Positions 32,273 to 39,790 of a stretch of 64,000 nt of DNA are shown one piece after another (position 1 is the first letter of the stretch; each line of letters begins with the position of its first letter). The stretch is taken from assembly GCF_024753135.1 (NCBI RefSeq), contig NZ_JANUGP010000012.1, positions 124,001 through 188,000 on the forward strand, given 5' to 3'. A model generated the notes under the pieces. It worked only from the letters and a program-made list of their open reading frames with translations. It searched no databases and was not told where the DNA came from. The position numbers and the translations under genes were made by a program. The stretch is from Streptomyces pyxinicus. Its GTDB lineage: Bacteria; Actinomycetota; Actinomycetes; Streptomycetales; Streptomycetaceae.

Positions 32273-32485
32273 TCAACTCCCCTCGCCCCAGGCGTGCGGA
32301 CCACCGTCGCGCCACTCGATCCACTCGGCAGCGGACACGTCGTCGGGTTCGATGTCCTCCAGACCGGCCGCCCGCAGGAACTCGACCACGTCGAGCACCG
32401 TGTAGGCCATGCCGGCGAAGGAGTCGCCGACCCGGACGCGACGGCCGCCGTCCGACGCGGGCGGGTACACGATCACCTGAAGCAC
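32273..32485 (-). CDS. Small acidic conserved hypothetical protein
   Basis: 70-residue acidic protein beginning VLQVIVYPPASDGGRRVRVG, then AYTVLDVVEFLRAAGLEDIE and an acidic C-terminus ending in WIEWRDGGPHAW. GTG 32485 has AAGG eight bases upstream. The compact, well-ordered composition contrasts with the low-complexity reading of other frames, which supports a real gene. No function recognised. Confidence 0.65.
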   Translation of the reverse strand: MLQVIVYPPASDGGRRVRVGDSFAGMAYTVLDVVEFLRAAGLEDIEPDDVSAAEWIEWRDGGPHAWGEGS

Positions 32486-32577
32486 AGCGCCACCCTTGCC
32501 GCTGCCCGGCTCCGGCGCACTCGGGGGCGGCCGTACGGGGTACGGCCCGGGGGTGCGCGCCGGGCCGCCGGCCGTCA

Positions 32578-32593
32578 GGGGCCGAAGGTCCCC
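32578..32593. promoter_or_regulatory. 16-bp near-palindrome shared with 35215-35230 (DevR/OsdR-like box)
   Basis: GGGGCCGAAGGTCCCC is the exact reverse complement of 35215-35230. It lies 80 bases upstream of the cNMP-binding gene. The form GGGAC-six-GNCCC resembles the dormancy-regulator (DevR/DosR, Streptomyces OsdR) box. Confidence 0.55.
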
Positions 32594-32673
32594 TCGTGGG
32601 TCCGGCCGGCCCGTGGTGCGGCACCGGCGGCGGGCGCACGCTGGGTCCAGGGACCACGAAGGGAGCCGGTGCG

Positions 32674-33132
32674 ATGACCTCCGCCACCACCATGAACGCG
32701 GCGCTGCCCGCCGTACACCGTGAACGGCTGATGGACCTCGCGCGTGAGGTCTCCTTCCCGGTCGGGACACGCCTGTTCGAGGAGGGCCGGCGTGCCGACC
32801 GCTTCTGGATCGTGCGCACCGGCACCGTCGCCCTCGACCTGCGGGTGCCGGGCCGCCGTCCCGCCGTGATCGAGACGCTCGGACACGGTGAACTGATCGG
32901 CTGGTCCTGGCACTTCCCGCCGCACATCTGGCAGTTGGGCGCCGAGGCGATGAGCCCGGTGCGGGCGTACGAGTTCGACGCCGGCGCGGTGTGCGAGCGC
33001 TGCGAGGCGGATCCGGAGTTCGGCCGGGCCATCGCCGTCTGGGTCGGCCGGGTGGTCGCCCAACGGCTGCACTCCTCCCGGGTCCGGCTGCTCGACCTCT
33101 ACGCGCCCTATGGCAGCGGGGGCGCGGCGTGA
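32674..33132 (+). CDS. Cyclic-nucleotide-binding domain protein without a DNA-binding domain
   Basis: 152-residue protein that is essentially one cNMP-binding beta-barrel: VSFPVGTRLFEEGRRADRFW, IVRTGTVALDLRVPG, IETLGHGELIGWSWHFPPH and a C-terminal helix ending VVAQRLHSSRVRLLDLYAP. It lacks a Crp-type HTH, so it is a stand-alone sensor module rather than a transcription factor. The phosphate-binding cassette is atypical (GHGELIGWSW), so ligand binding is uncertain. It opens the stress-protein island and has the 16-bp box upstream. Confidence 0.85.
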   Translation: MTSATTMNAALPAVHRERLMDLAREVSFPVGTRLFEEGRRADRFWIVRTGTVALDLRVPGRRPAVIETLGHGELIGWSWHFPPHIWQLGAEAMSPVRAYEFDAGAVCERCEADPEFGRAIAVWVGRVVAQRLHSSRVRLLDLYAPYGSGGAA

Positions 33133-33171
33133 CCGGTGGGGGGCCGATCGGCGCCCTGCCGGTGCCGGAGG

Positions 33172-33360
33172 GTGACGGCCCGGGTGGTCGGCGTGGTGAC
33201 GCTGACCGGCGCGGTCGCGGACTCCGCCCCGCTCCCGCCGGCCGTCCTCATGGGGCGCGGCGTCGAGGACGTGCGGGGCCAGGACTGCCGGCTCACCGAG
33301 ACGGACGGGGCGACCGGCGCCGGCGACCGAGCCGTGCCGAGCGGGGCTGATCCGGACTGA
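33172..33360 (+). pseudogene. Possible remnant of a BON-domain protein
   Basis: The stretch reads VTARVVGVVTLTGAVADSAPLPPAVL then GRGVEDVRGQDCRL. This resembles the core of a BON domain (GVVTLTGxV ... AxxxxGVxDV) as found at the end of CBS-BON proteins in stress islands, but the CBS part is missing and the spacing is degenerate. The 330-base gap 33133-33462 holds nothing else recognisable. It may equally be chance similarity. Confidence 0.35.
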
Positions 33361-33462
33361 GCCGGGGCAGGCCCGGGACGTCTCGGAGCGGCGGCCGGCC
33401 CGCTGCCGCGGACAGGCTCCGCCTCGGCCGGGGCGGGGCCGCCGCCGAGGCAGCAGTGAGCC

Positions 33463-34137
33463 TCAGAGCGAGACCCGGCGCCCCGTCACCACCCGGGGCT
33501 GGATGCGTACCCACTCCTCGCGCGGGCCGCCGGCCCAGGCCCCGCTGTGGGCCCGGTCCGCGTAGCCGGCCCGCTCGGCGGGGTCGGTCACGTGGTGGGC
33601 CGGGCCGCGGACCAGAACGCTCCAGCCCTGGCCGAACGCGTCGTCCACGCGGTCGACCTCGAAGGCCACCCGGGCGCCGGCGGCCAGGGCCGGGGTCGCT
33701 CCGCGCGCCGTGCGGAAGACGATGGCACCGTTCACGATCGTGTAGTTGACGGGCACGATCACCGGACCGTCGTCGGTCGTGACGCCGAGCCGGCCCACGC
33801 CGTGCGTGCCCAGCAGGGCCTGGCACTCGGCGGGTCCGAGTTCGGTGAGCCGTGGGGCGCTCCCGGCTCGGGCCGGGCCGGGCGGCAGATCGACGGTGCC
33901 GCCGCTCAGCTCGGTCACCGTGGTGCGCAGCACCTGGGCCAGCGTGACCAGTACGGCGGGCCGGGGCGCGGCTCCGGGGTGTTCTTCCAGGTAGCGCAGG
34001 TAGCTGGGCGCCATGCCGGCGCGCAGGGCCGTCTCCCGCCGGGTGAGGCCGAGCCGGGCGCGCCGGGCGGCCAGCCGGCGGCCCAGGTCGCCGAGTACGG
34101 CCTCCGGGGCCGGCCGGGGTGTGGTCTGTTCGGTCAT
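33463..34137 (-). CDS. XRE HTH fused to a pyridoxamine 5'-phosphate oxidase-like flavin-binding domain
   Basis: 224-residue two-domain protein. Residues about 15-75 form an XRE HTH (LGRRLAARRARLGLTRRETA, MAPSYLRYLEEHPGAAPRPA). Residues 95-215 form a split-barrel flavin (PNPOx-like) domain: LLGTHGVGRLGVTTDDGPVIV, PVNYTIVNGAIVFRTA, VAFEVDRVDDAFGQGWSVLV. It would couple a flavin or F420-type redox cofactor to DNA binding, although the HTH may be vestigial. ATG 34137 is chosen; GTG 34146 is three residues longer with AGAAGG close by. It is a paralogue of the gene at 38248, which has an extra N-terminal domain. Confidence 0.85.
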   Translation of the reverse strand: MTEQTTPRPAPEAVLGDLGRRLAARRARLGLTRRETALRAGMAPSYLRYLEEHPGAAPRPAVLVTLAQVLRTTVTELSGGTVDLPPGPARAGSAPRLTELGPAECQALLGTHGVGRLGVTTDDGPVIVPVNYTIVNGAIVFRTARGATPALAAGARVAFEVDRVDDAFGQGWSVLVRGPAHHVTDPAERAGYADRAHSGAWAGGPREEWVRIQPRVVTGRRVSL

Positions 34138-34252
34138 GGCCGTCACGTCCCTTCTCGTCCTCGTCAGGTCTCTTCGGGCCGCGTTCAGGGCAGCGTCTCA
34201 AGCGCGCCGGTCTCACCCCTCCAGCTTGCGCGACCCCGCTCGGCGCCACCCG

Positions 34253-35107
34253 TCACGCTTCCGGTACGACGGCCACGGGACAGGCGGCCCGGTGCAGCAC
34301 GCCGTGGGCGACGCGGCCGAGCTGGAGGCCGTAGTGGCCCGGTCGGCGGCGGGCGCCGACCACCAGCAGGCCGGCGTCCCGGGACGCGGCGAGCAGGGCG
34401 TCGCGAGCGGCGGCCTCGGGCAGCCGCCGTTCGACCCGCAGGGCCGCCGGGGCGTCGTACAGCGCCCGGTGCAGCACCTCGGCCGCCTGCCGTTCCCGCT
34501 CCTGGGCCGGTGTGCGGGCGGGGCGCCGCCAGGCGCGTACGGCTTCCAGCGGGACCCCGCGCAGCAGGGCCTCCCCGGTCGCGAACCGCACGGCCGGCGA
34601 GCCGGCGGGCCGGTCGCCGACGCCGAGGACGACGGGGCCCCGGGTTCCCGGGCGGACCCGGTTGTCGTGACCGCCGCGCAGCACGACGACCGGGCAGTGG
34701 GCGTGACCGGCGACGCTGACGCCGACGGAGCCGAGCAGCGCCTCGGTCATGCCGCCGCGGCCACGGCAGCCCAGGACCACGGCGAGGGCGCTGCGGCTCT
34801 CCCGGACCAGCGCGTACTCGGGTTCCTCGGGCAGCACGTCGGTGGTGACCTTCACGTCCGGCTGCCGGTCGTGGGCACGCCGTTCGGCGGCCCGGACGAC
34901 GTCCTCGGCCGTCACGTTTTCGGCCGTCACCTCCTCGTCCGGGTCGCCGAGCCCGGGTGCGAGCGAGGTGCCCTCGTAGCGTTCCCAGAGGGAGGCGTAC
35001 ACCAGGCGGACCGAGGTGCCGCGCAGGGCGGCCTCGTCGCAGGCCCAGTCCACGGCGCGCAGACTCGGCTCGGAACCGTCGACGCCCACCACCACGGGGA
35101 GTGTCAT
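34253..35107 (-). CDS. Universal stress protein with two USP domains
   Basis: 284-residue tandem USP. The first domain (PVVVGVDGSEPSLRAVDWA to about residue 140) has the ATP-binding motif GCRGRGGMTEALLGS (G-2x-G-9x-GS). The second has a degenerate version (GARRRPGHYGLQLGRV), so only one half probably binds ATP. USPs support survival under hypoxia, starvation and oxidative stress. It is one of three USP genes within 4 kb. The 16-bp DevR-like box lies 108 bases upstream. Confidence 0.92.
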   Translation of the reverse strand: MTLPVVVGVDGSEPSLRAVDWACDEAALRGTSVRLVYASLWERYEGTSLAPGLGDPDEEVTAENVTAEDVVRAAERRAHDRQPDVKVTTDVLPEEPEYALVRESRSALAVVLGCRGRGGMTEALLGSVGVSVAGHAHCPVVVLRGGHDNRVRPGTRGPVVLGVGDRPAGSPAVRFATGEALLRGVPLEAVRAWRRPARTPAQERERQAAEVLHRALYDAPAALRVERRLPEAAARDALLAASRDAGLLVVGARRRPGHYGLQLGRVAHGVLHRAACPVAVVPEA

Positions 35108-35214
35108 CTTCCCCACCGCCTTTCCTGCTTTCCTGTAAGCGCGGTGCCGTGGCCCGCACTTCACGGTCGCACCGCGGGCGCGGCGGCGGGGAGTGCTCTT
35201 CGGCCCGGGGCGGT

Positions 35215-35230
35215 GGGGACCTTCGGCCCC
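35215..35230. promoter_or_regulatory. 16-bp near-palindrome shared with 32578-32593 (DevR/OsdR-like box)
   Basis: GGGGACCTTCGGCCCC lies between two co-directional USP genes, 108 bases upstream of the start of the downstream one (35107). It is identical, in opposite orientation, to the site before the cNMP-binding gene. Confidence 0.55.
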
Positions 35231-35238
35231 GCCGGGGG

Positions 35239-36123
35239 TCAGGCGCGGCCGTCGCCGCGGACGACGGCGACGGGGCCGTGGGCGTGGTGCAGCAGGGCCT
35301 GGCTGACCGAGCCGAGCAGCAGGCCGGTGAAGCCGCCCCGGCCGCGGGCGCCGGTCACCGTCAGCCGGGCCTCGCGGCTCGCGTCGATGAGGGCCGGGCG
35401 GATCCGGGAGCGCACCAGGCGCCGTTCCACCGCCACACCGGGCCGGAGCGCCTGGAACGGGAGCACCGTCTCGTCCAGCGTCCGCCGCTCCTCCTCGCGC
35501 AGCCGGTCGAGGTTCACCACCACGTCCAGCGGGCTGTCGGGGCCGTCGTGGGCGGGTTCGCTCCAGGTGTTCCAGACGTGCAGCGCCACGAGCGGGGCCC
35601 GGTGCAGTTCGGCGGCGGCGAAGGCGAACTCCACGGCCGCCGCGCCGGCCGGTGAGCCGTCGACGGCGAGCAGGACCGGGCCGTCCGGATTCGGCCGGCC
35701 GCGCGCCACCAGGACGGGGCAGCGGCCGTACGCGGCCAGGTGCACGGCGGTGGAACCGAGCAGCAGGCTGCCGAAGCCGCCGAGACCCCGGCTGCCGACC
35801 ACGAGCAGCGCGGCGGCGCGGGACTCGATCTCCAGTACGGTCAGCGGCGCCCCGACGGTGACCTCGCGGGTGAGGGCCGTACCCGGTGCCGCCGCGCGGG
35901 CCCGCTCCTCGGCCGCGGCGAGGGTGCCGTCGACCAGCTCCCGCATCCCCGCCGAGCCCGGATACCACGGCGGCCCGGCGTGCGGCGGGTGCGCCGGCGG
36001 CCACCCGAAGGCGTGCACCAGCCGCAGGCCCGTCCCGCGCAGCTCCGCCTCGTGCGCCGCGGTCTCCACCGCGTCCAGGGCGGACGCCGAGCCGTCCACG
36101 CCGACCACGACCGGATCGCTCAT
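35239..36123 (-). CDS. Universal stress protein with two USP domains
   Basis: 294-residue tandem USP. Both halves keep the ATP motif: GSRGLGGFGSLLLGST in the first and GARGRGGFTGLLLGSV in the second, which distinguishes it from its two neighbours whose second halves are degenerate. It starts DPVVVGVDGSASALDAVETA. The gene lies 23 bases downstream of the alcohol dehydrogenase stop on the same strand and is probably co-transcribed with it. GGGAGG precedes ATG 36123. Confidence 0.92.
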   Translation of the reverse strand: MSDPVVVGVDGSASALDAVETAAHEAELRGTGLRLVHAFGWPPAHPPHAGPPWYPGSAGMRELVDGTLAAAEERARAAAPGTALTREVTVGAPLTVLEIESRAAALLVVGSRGLGGFGSLLLGSTAVHLAAYGRCPVLVARGRPNPDGPVLLAVDGSPAGAAAVEFAFAAAELHRAPLVALHVWNTWSEPAHDGPDSPLDVVVNLDRLREEERRTLDETVLPFQALRPGVAVERRLVRSRIRPALIDASREARLTVTGARGRGGFTGLLLGSVSQALLHHAHGPVAVVRGDGRA

Positions 36124-36146
36124 GCCCCGTCTGCCTCCCACGTATG

Positions 36147-37175
36147 TCATTCGCGGTGCAGTACGACCTTCAGGGCGCCGTTGACCGGACCGTCCGCGAA
36201 CACCTCGTAGGCCTCCTGCATCCGGTCCAGGCCGAAGGTGTGGGTGACCAGCCCGGCTCCGGACAGCCGGCCGAACCGCATCAGCTCCAGCAGCCAGGGG
36301 GTGGAGGACGTGTCCACCTGGCCGGTGCTGATCGTGACGTTCTTGCGCCACAGCGTCTCCAGGTGCAGCGGCACCGGGGTGCCGTGCGTGCCGATGGCGG
36401 CGATGTGTCCTCCGCCGCGCACGGCGCGGGTGCACAGCACGAAGCCCTCGGGGTCGCCGGATGCCTCGACGACGACGTCGGCGCCGGGTCCCTCGGACAG
36501 GTCGGCGATCATGCGGCCCGGGGACTCGGCCACGTCGGCGCCCAGGCGCTCGGCGTCGGCGAGCCGGGCGTCGGCCAAGTCCACGACGACGATCCGGCGC
36601 GGCGAGTACAGCCGTGCGACGACCACCGAGGCGAGCCCGACGGGGCCGGCGCCCACCACGACGACGGTGTCCCCCGGCGAGACGTGCCCGTTGCGCACAC
36701 CCACCTCGTAGGCGGTCGGCAGCAGTTCGGCGAGCAGCACGGCGTCGGGCAGCGGCAGGTCGCAGGGGCGGCGGGTGGTGGAGTGGTCGGCGAACGGCAC
36801 CCGCACCAGTTCGGCGTGGGTGCCGTCGGCCAGGCTGCCCAGGATCCGGCCGCCACCGCCGAGGCACTGGCCGTAGCGCAGGTCCCGGCACTCGCCGCAG
36901 TGCCCGCAGGCCGTCACGGAGGACACGATCACCTGGTCGCCGGGGCGCAGGTGGCGGACCGCGCGGCCGGTCTCCAGCACCTCGCCGACCGCCTCGTGGC
37001 CGAGGACGGTGCCCGGCTTCACCTCGGGGCAGTCGCCCCGCCGGATGTCCAGGTCGCTGCCGCAGACGGTGGTGGCGTCGACCCGTACGACGGCGTCGGT
37101 CGGCTCCTGGACCGCCGGGTCGGGAACCGTGTCCCAGGAGGTGTGTGCCGGGCCGTGGTAGACGAGCGCTCGCAC
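36147..37175 (-). CDS. Zinc-dependent alcohol dehydrogenase (MDR family)
   Basis: 342-residue NAD(P)-dependent dehydrogenase. Catalytic zinc ligands are in TTVCGSD (Cys near residue 38) and GHEAVGEV. The structural zinc loop is CGHCGECRDLRYGQC with all four Cys. The Rossmann motif is VVVVGAGPVGLASVVVA. Such ADHs sit next to USPs in dormancy islands of actinobacteria and may dispose of reducing equivalents during oxygen limitation. GTG 37175 is used because GAGGGAG lies eight to nine bases upstream. It diverges from the USP at 37332. Confidence 0.93.
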   Translation of the reverse strand: MRALVYHGPAHTSWDTVPDPAVQEPTDAVVRVDATTVCGSDLDIRRGDCPEVKPGTVLGHEAVGEVLETGRAVRHLRPGDQVIVSSVTACGHCGECRDLRYGQCLGGGGRILGSLADGTHAELVRVPFADHSTTRRPCDLPLPDAVLLAELLPTAYEVGVRNGHVSPGDTVVVVGAGPVGLASVVVARLYSPRRIVVVDLADARLADAERLGADVAESPGRMIADLSEGPGADVVVEASGDPEGFVLCTRAVRGGGHIAAIGTHGTPVPLHLETLWRKNVTISTGQVDTSSTPWLLELMRFGRLSGAGLVTHTFGLDRMQEAYEVFADGPVNGALKVVLHRE

Positions 37176-37331
37176 GGTACTCACTCCCTCGCTCGCTCTC
37201 CCCCTCCACGGTCGCCCCGGCGGTTCCGGCGGGCAACACGGCCGTGCCTGGCGGCGCCCCGCGTCCCGTACGAAGCTGGAGTCCCGTCCGCGGTCGCGGT
37301 TCGGTGTCCGGCACGAGAGGAGACAGGGGCG

Positions 37332-38150
37332 GTGACGAATCCCCTGGTGGTCGGCGTCGACGGGTCCGGGTCGAGCCTGGCGGCGGTCGACTGGGCGGCC
37401 GACGAGGCGCTGCGCCACGGCCTGGCGCTGCACGTCCTGCACGCGGCCTGCGGTGACCGCGAGGCGTCTGAGGTGATCGGTGCGGCCGCGGCGCGGGCCA
37501 CGAAGCGGGCTCCGGCGGTGCCGCTGTCCAGTGAGGTGGTGCGCACGGACGCGGCGTCCGCCCTGGTGGAGCGGGGCCGTGCGGCCTTCGCGCTGGTCCT
37601 CGGCCCCCGTGGGCTCGGCGAGCTGCCCGGACTGCTGCTGGGCTCGGTCTCGCTCGCCGTCGCGGCGCGCGCCGGGTGCCCGGTCGTCGTGGTGCGGGGC
37701 GGGCAGGAGCACCGGGACGCCCGGTCCGGGACGGTCGTCGTGGGTGTCGAGGACGACGGGAGCAGTGCGACGGCGCTGCGGTTCGCGCTCGGCGAGGCGC
37801 AGGCGCGCCGCTGCCGGCTGGTCGCCGTGCACGCCTGGAGCGCCCCGCTCGGCGCCTGTACGACAGCACAGGCGCCGTCGTGGCCCCTGGAGGCCCATCT
37901 GCGTCCGCCGTCGCAGGTGCTGGACGACTCCCTGCGCGGTCTGGGCGAGCGGTACCGGGAGGCGCGGGTCGAGCGGCGGCTGGTGGAGGAGCCGGCCCGC
38001 CGGGCGCTGCTGGAGGCGGCGGCGGAGGCGGACCTGCTGGTGGTCGGGGCCCGGCCGCGGGTGACGTGTCCGGGGCTGCAACTCGGGCTGGTCAACCACG
38101 CGTTGCTGCATCACGCGCCGTGCCCCGTCGCGGTCGTGCCCCGGCGCTGA
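37332..38150 (+). CDS. Universal stress protein with two USP domains
   Basis: 272-residue tandem USP starting VTNPLVVGVDGSGSSLAAVD. The first half has the ATP motif GPRGLGELPGLLLGSV; the second half has a decayed one (GARPRVTCPGLQLGLV). It is divergent from the ADH-USP operon across a 156-base gap. About 50 bases upstream is the sequence CGAAGCTGGAG, similar to elements in front of two other island genes. Confidence 0.92.
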   Translation: MTNPLVVGVDGSGSSLAAVDWAADEALRHGLALHVLHAACGDREASEVIGAAAARATKRAPAVPLSSEVVRTDAASALVERGRAAFALVLGPRGLGELPGLLLGSVSLAVAARAGCPVVVVRGGQEHRDARSGTVVVGVEDDGSSATALRFALGEAQARRCRLVAVHAWSAPLGACTTAQAPSWPLEAHLRPPSQVLDDSLRGLGERYREARVERRLVEEPARRALLEAAAEADLLVVGARPRVTCPGLQLGLVNHALLHHAPCPVAVVPRR

Positions 38151-38247
38151 CGTCCGGTACGCCGGCCCGCCGGCCGCCCGCCCGTGCGGCGGCGGGGCGC
38201 GCGTGGCAGCTTGGAGGGAACGGCACCGCGAGGAGAGGGCGGCGATC

Positions 38248-39132
38248 ATGCACGCGCACCTCGGCGACCAGCTCGTCATCGAGAGCCCGGCGACCGGCTC
38301 GGCCCGGCGCGACGGCGAGATCGTCGGACTGCGCCACGAGGACGGCACACCTCCCTACGACGTGCGCTGGTCGGACACGGACGAGGTGACCCTCGTCTTC
38401 CCCGGACCCGACGCGCACGTCCGGCACCTCGCATCTGAGCGGCCCAGCCGCGCCGGAGAGCACCGCCACGAGGAGCCGTCGGCCGTGTCCGGCCCCGGCG
38501 ACATCGGCCGGCGGGTGGCGGTGGAGCGCCGCCGGCGGGGGCTGAGCCGTGCGGAGACGGCCGGCCGGGCCCGGATGTCGCCGGACTACCTGGCCTACCT
38601 GGAGGAGCGGCCCGCAGATCCGACGCTCGCCACGCTGATCCGGCTGGCCGACGCGCTGGGCACCACGGTCGGCGCGCTGCGCGGCGGCGCGGACCTCCCG
38701 CCCGGACAGGGCCACGCCCTGCTGCACCCGGAGCTGCGGGACCTCACGCCGCGGGAGTGCCGTTCGCTGCTGTCCACGCACGGTGTGGGGCGCGTCGCGG
38801 TGTCGGAGCCGGACGGCCGGCCGGCGGTCGTCCCGGTCAACTACGAGGTGGCCGGTGACGCGATCCTGTTCCGGACGGCGCCCGGTTCCGTTGCCGCGTC
38901 CGCCGTGGGTTCGGAGGTCGCCTTCGAGGTCGACCACGTGGACGAGGTGCTGAGCCAGGGCTGGAGCGTGCTGGCCGTGGGCCCCGCGAGCGTCGTCACC
39001 GACCCCGAGGAGGTGCGCGGGCTGACCCGGCACGCGCACACCACGCCGTGGGCGGGCGGCGACCGCGAGATGTGGGTGGCGATCCGGCCCGCCCGCCTGA
39101 CGGGCCGCCGTATCACCCCGGCCGGCGGGTGA
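38248..39132 (+). CDS. DUF1918-XRE HTH-flavin oxidoreductase (PNPOx-like) three-domain fusion
   Basis: 294-residue protein. Residues 1-62 are a DUF1918 barrel (AHLGDQLVIESPATGSARRD, PPYDVRWSDTDEVTLVFPG). Residues about 85-145 are an XRE HTH (VAVERRRRGLSRAETAGRA, MSPDYLAYLEERPADPTLAT). Residues 165-290 are a flavin split barrel (LLSTHGVGRVAVSEPDGRPA, VPVNYEVAGDAILFRTAPGS, VAFEVDHVDEVLSQGWSVLA). The last two parts are clearly paralogous to 33463-34137. ATG 38248 begins the DUF1918 domain. The combination suggests a redox- or cofactor-responsive regulator within the stress island. Confidence 0.88.
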   Translation: MHAHLGDQLVIESPATGSARRDGEIVGLRHEDGTPPYDVRWSDTDEVTLVFPGPDAHVRHLASERPSRAGEHRHEEPSAVSGPGDIGRRVAVERRRRGLSRAETAGRARMSPDYLAYLEERPADPTLATLIRLADALGTTVGALRGGADLPPGQGHALLHPELRDLTPRECRSLLSTHGVGRVAVSEPDGRPAVVPVNYEVAGDAILFRTAPGSVAASAVGSEVAFEVDHVDEVLSQGWSVLAVGPASVVTDPEEVRGLTRHAHTTPWAGGDREMWVAIRPARLTGRRITPAGG

Positions 39133-39164
39133 CGGGCGGCGCACCGGCCGGAGTCCCGCGCGGC

Positions 39165-39243
39165 GGGGCGGCGCGCGTGGTGGGGCGGCGCGCGTGGTGG
39201 GGCGGCGCGCGTGGTGGGGCGGCGCGCGTGGTGGGGCGGCGCG
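39165..39243. repeat. 17-bp tandem repeat, 4.6 copies, intergenic
   Basis: Four perfect copies of GGGGCGGCGCGCGTGGT (39165-39232) followed by an 11-base partial copy. It lies between the stop of the DUF1918 fusion (39132) and the end of the L33 gene (39351), a gap of 218 bases with no gene. Perfect identity of the copies implies recent expansion. Confidence 0.97.
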
Positions 39244-39350
39244 AACAGGCCGCCGCCCGGGTCCCGGAGTGCCGGGGCCCGGGCGGTCACCGCCGGTCGC
39301 CGCCGGTCGCGCCTATGGCGTCAGCCGGCACCGGCCTCGGTCGGCCTGCG

Positions 39351-39515
39351 TCAGCGTTCCTCGCGGAAGTCGACGTGCGTGCCGGCCACCGGGTCGTACT
39401 TGCGCAGGACGAGCCGGTCCGGGTCGCTGAGACGGTTCTTGCGGGTCACGTAGGTGACACCGGTCCCCGCGGTCGACTTCAGCCTGACGACGGGACGCAG
39501 GGTGCTGCGTGCCAT
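39351..39515 (-). CDS. rpmG: 50S ribosomal protein L33, zinc-free type
   Basis: 54-residue L33: STLRPVVRLKSTAGTGVTYV then TRKNRLSDPDRLVLRKYDP. It lacks the CxxC pairs of zinc-binding L33, so it is the C-minus form. In streptomycetes such paralogues are usually made under zinc limitation so that ribosomal zinc can be spared. Here it stands alone, without the rpmB/rpsN/rpsR partners often seen. AAGGAGAGG lies just upstream of ATG 39515. No convincing Zur box was seen by eye. Confidence 0.95.
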   Translation of the reverse strand: MARSTLRPVVRLKSTAGTGVTYVTRKNRLSDPDRLVLRKYDPVAGTHVDFREER

Positions 39516-39790
39516 GAGCCTCTCCTTCCGGCACACCCCGTACTGACCGGAGCATGCCACCGGTACCAACGTGGCGGCGGTCCGCGCCATTCCCGCCCGG
39601 ACACCGCCGTCCGAGCGACGGCCCACCGGGTGAATCCGGCCCGCGAAGCGGTACGCCGCAGCAGGCCCGGGACCCGGTCGCGAGCCGTTCCGCGGCAGGG
39701 CGCTCGACCGATGGCGGTTACTCACCGGTTCGTCAAGGCGACACCCCGTGACGGACGGTGGACGCCACCCGTCCGAGCTATAGCAGAGAC

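Noticed and set aside
39165..39243. CRISPR or integron attachment array
   Set aside because: Head-to-tail 17-base copies without spacers or an adjacent integrase or cas gene.
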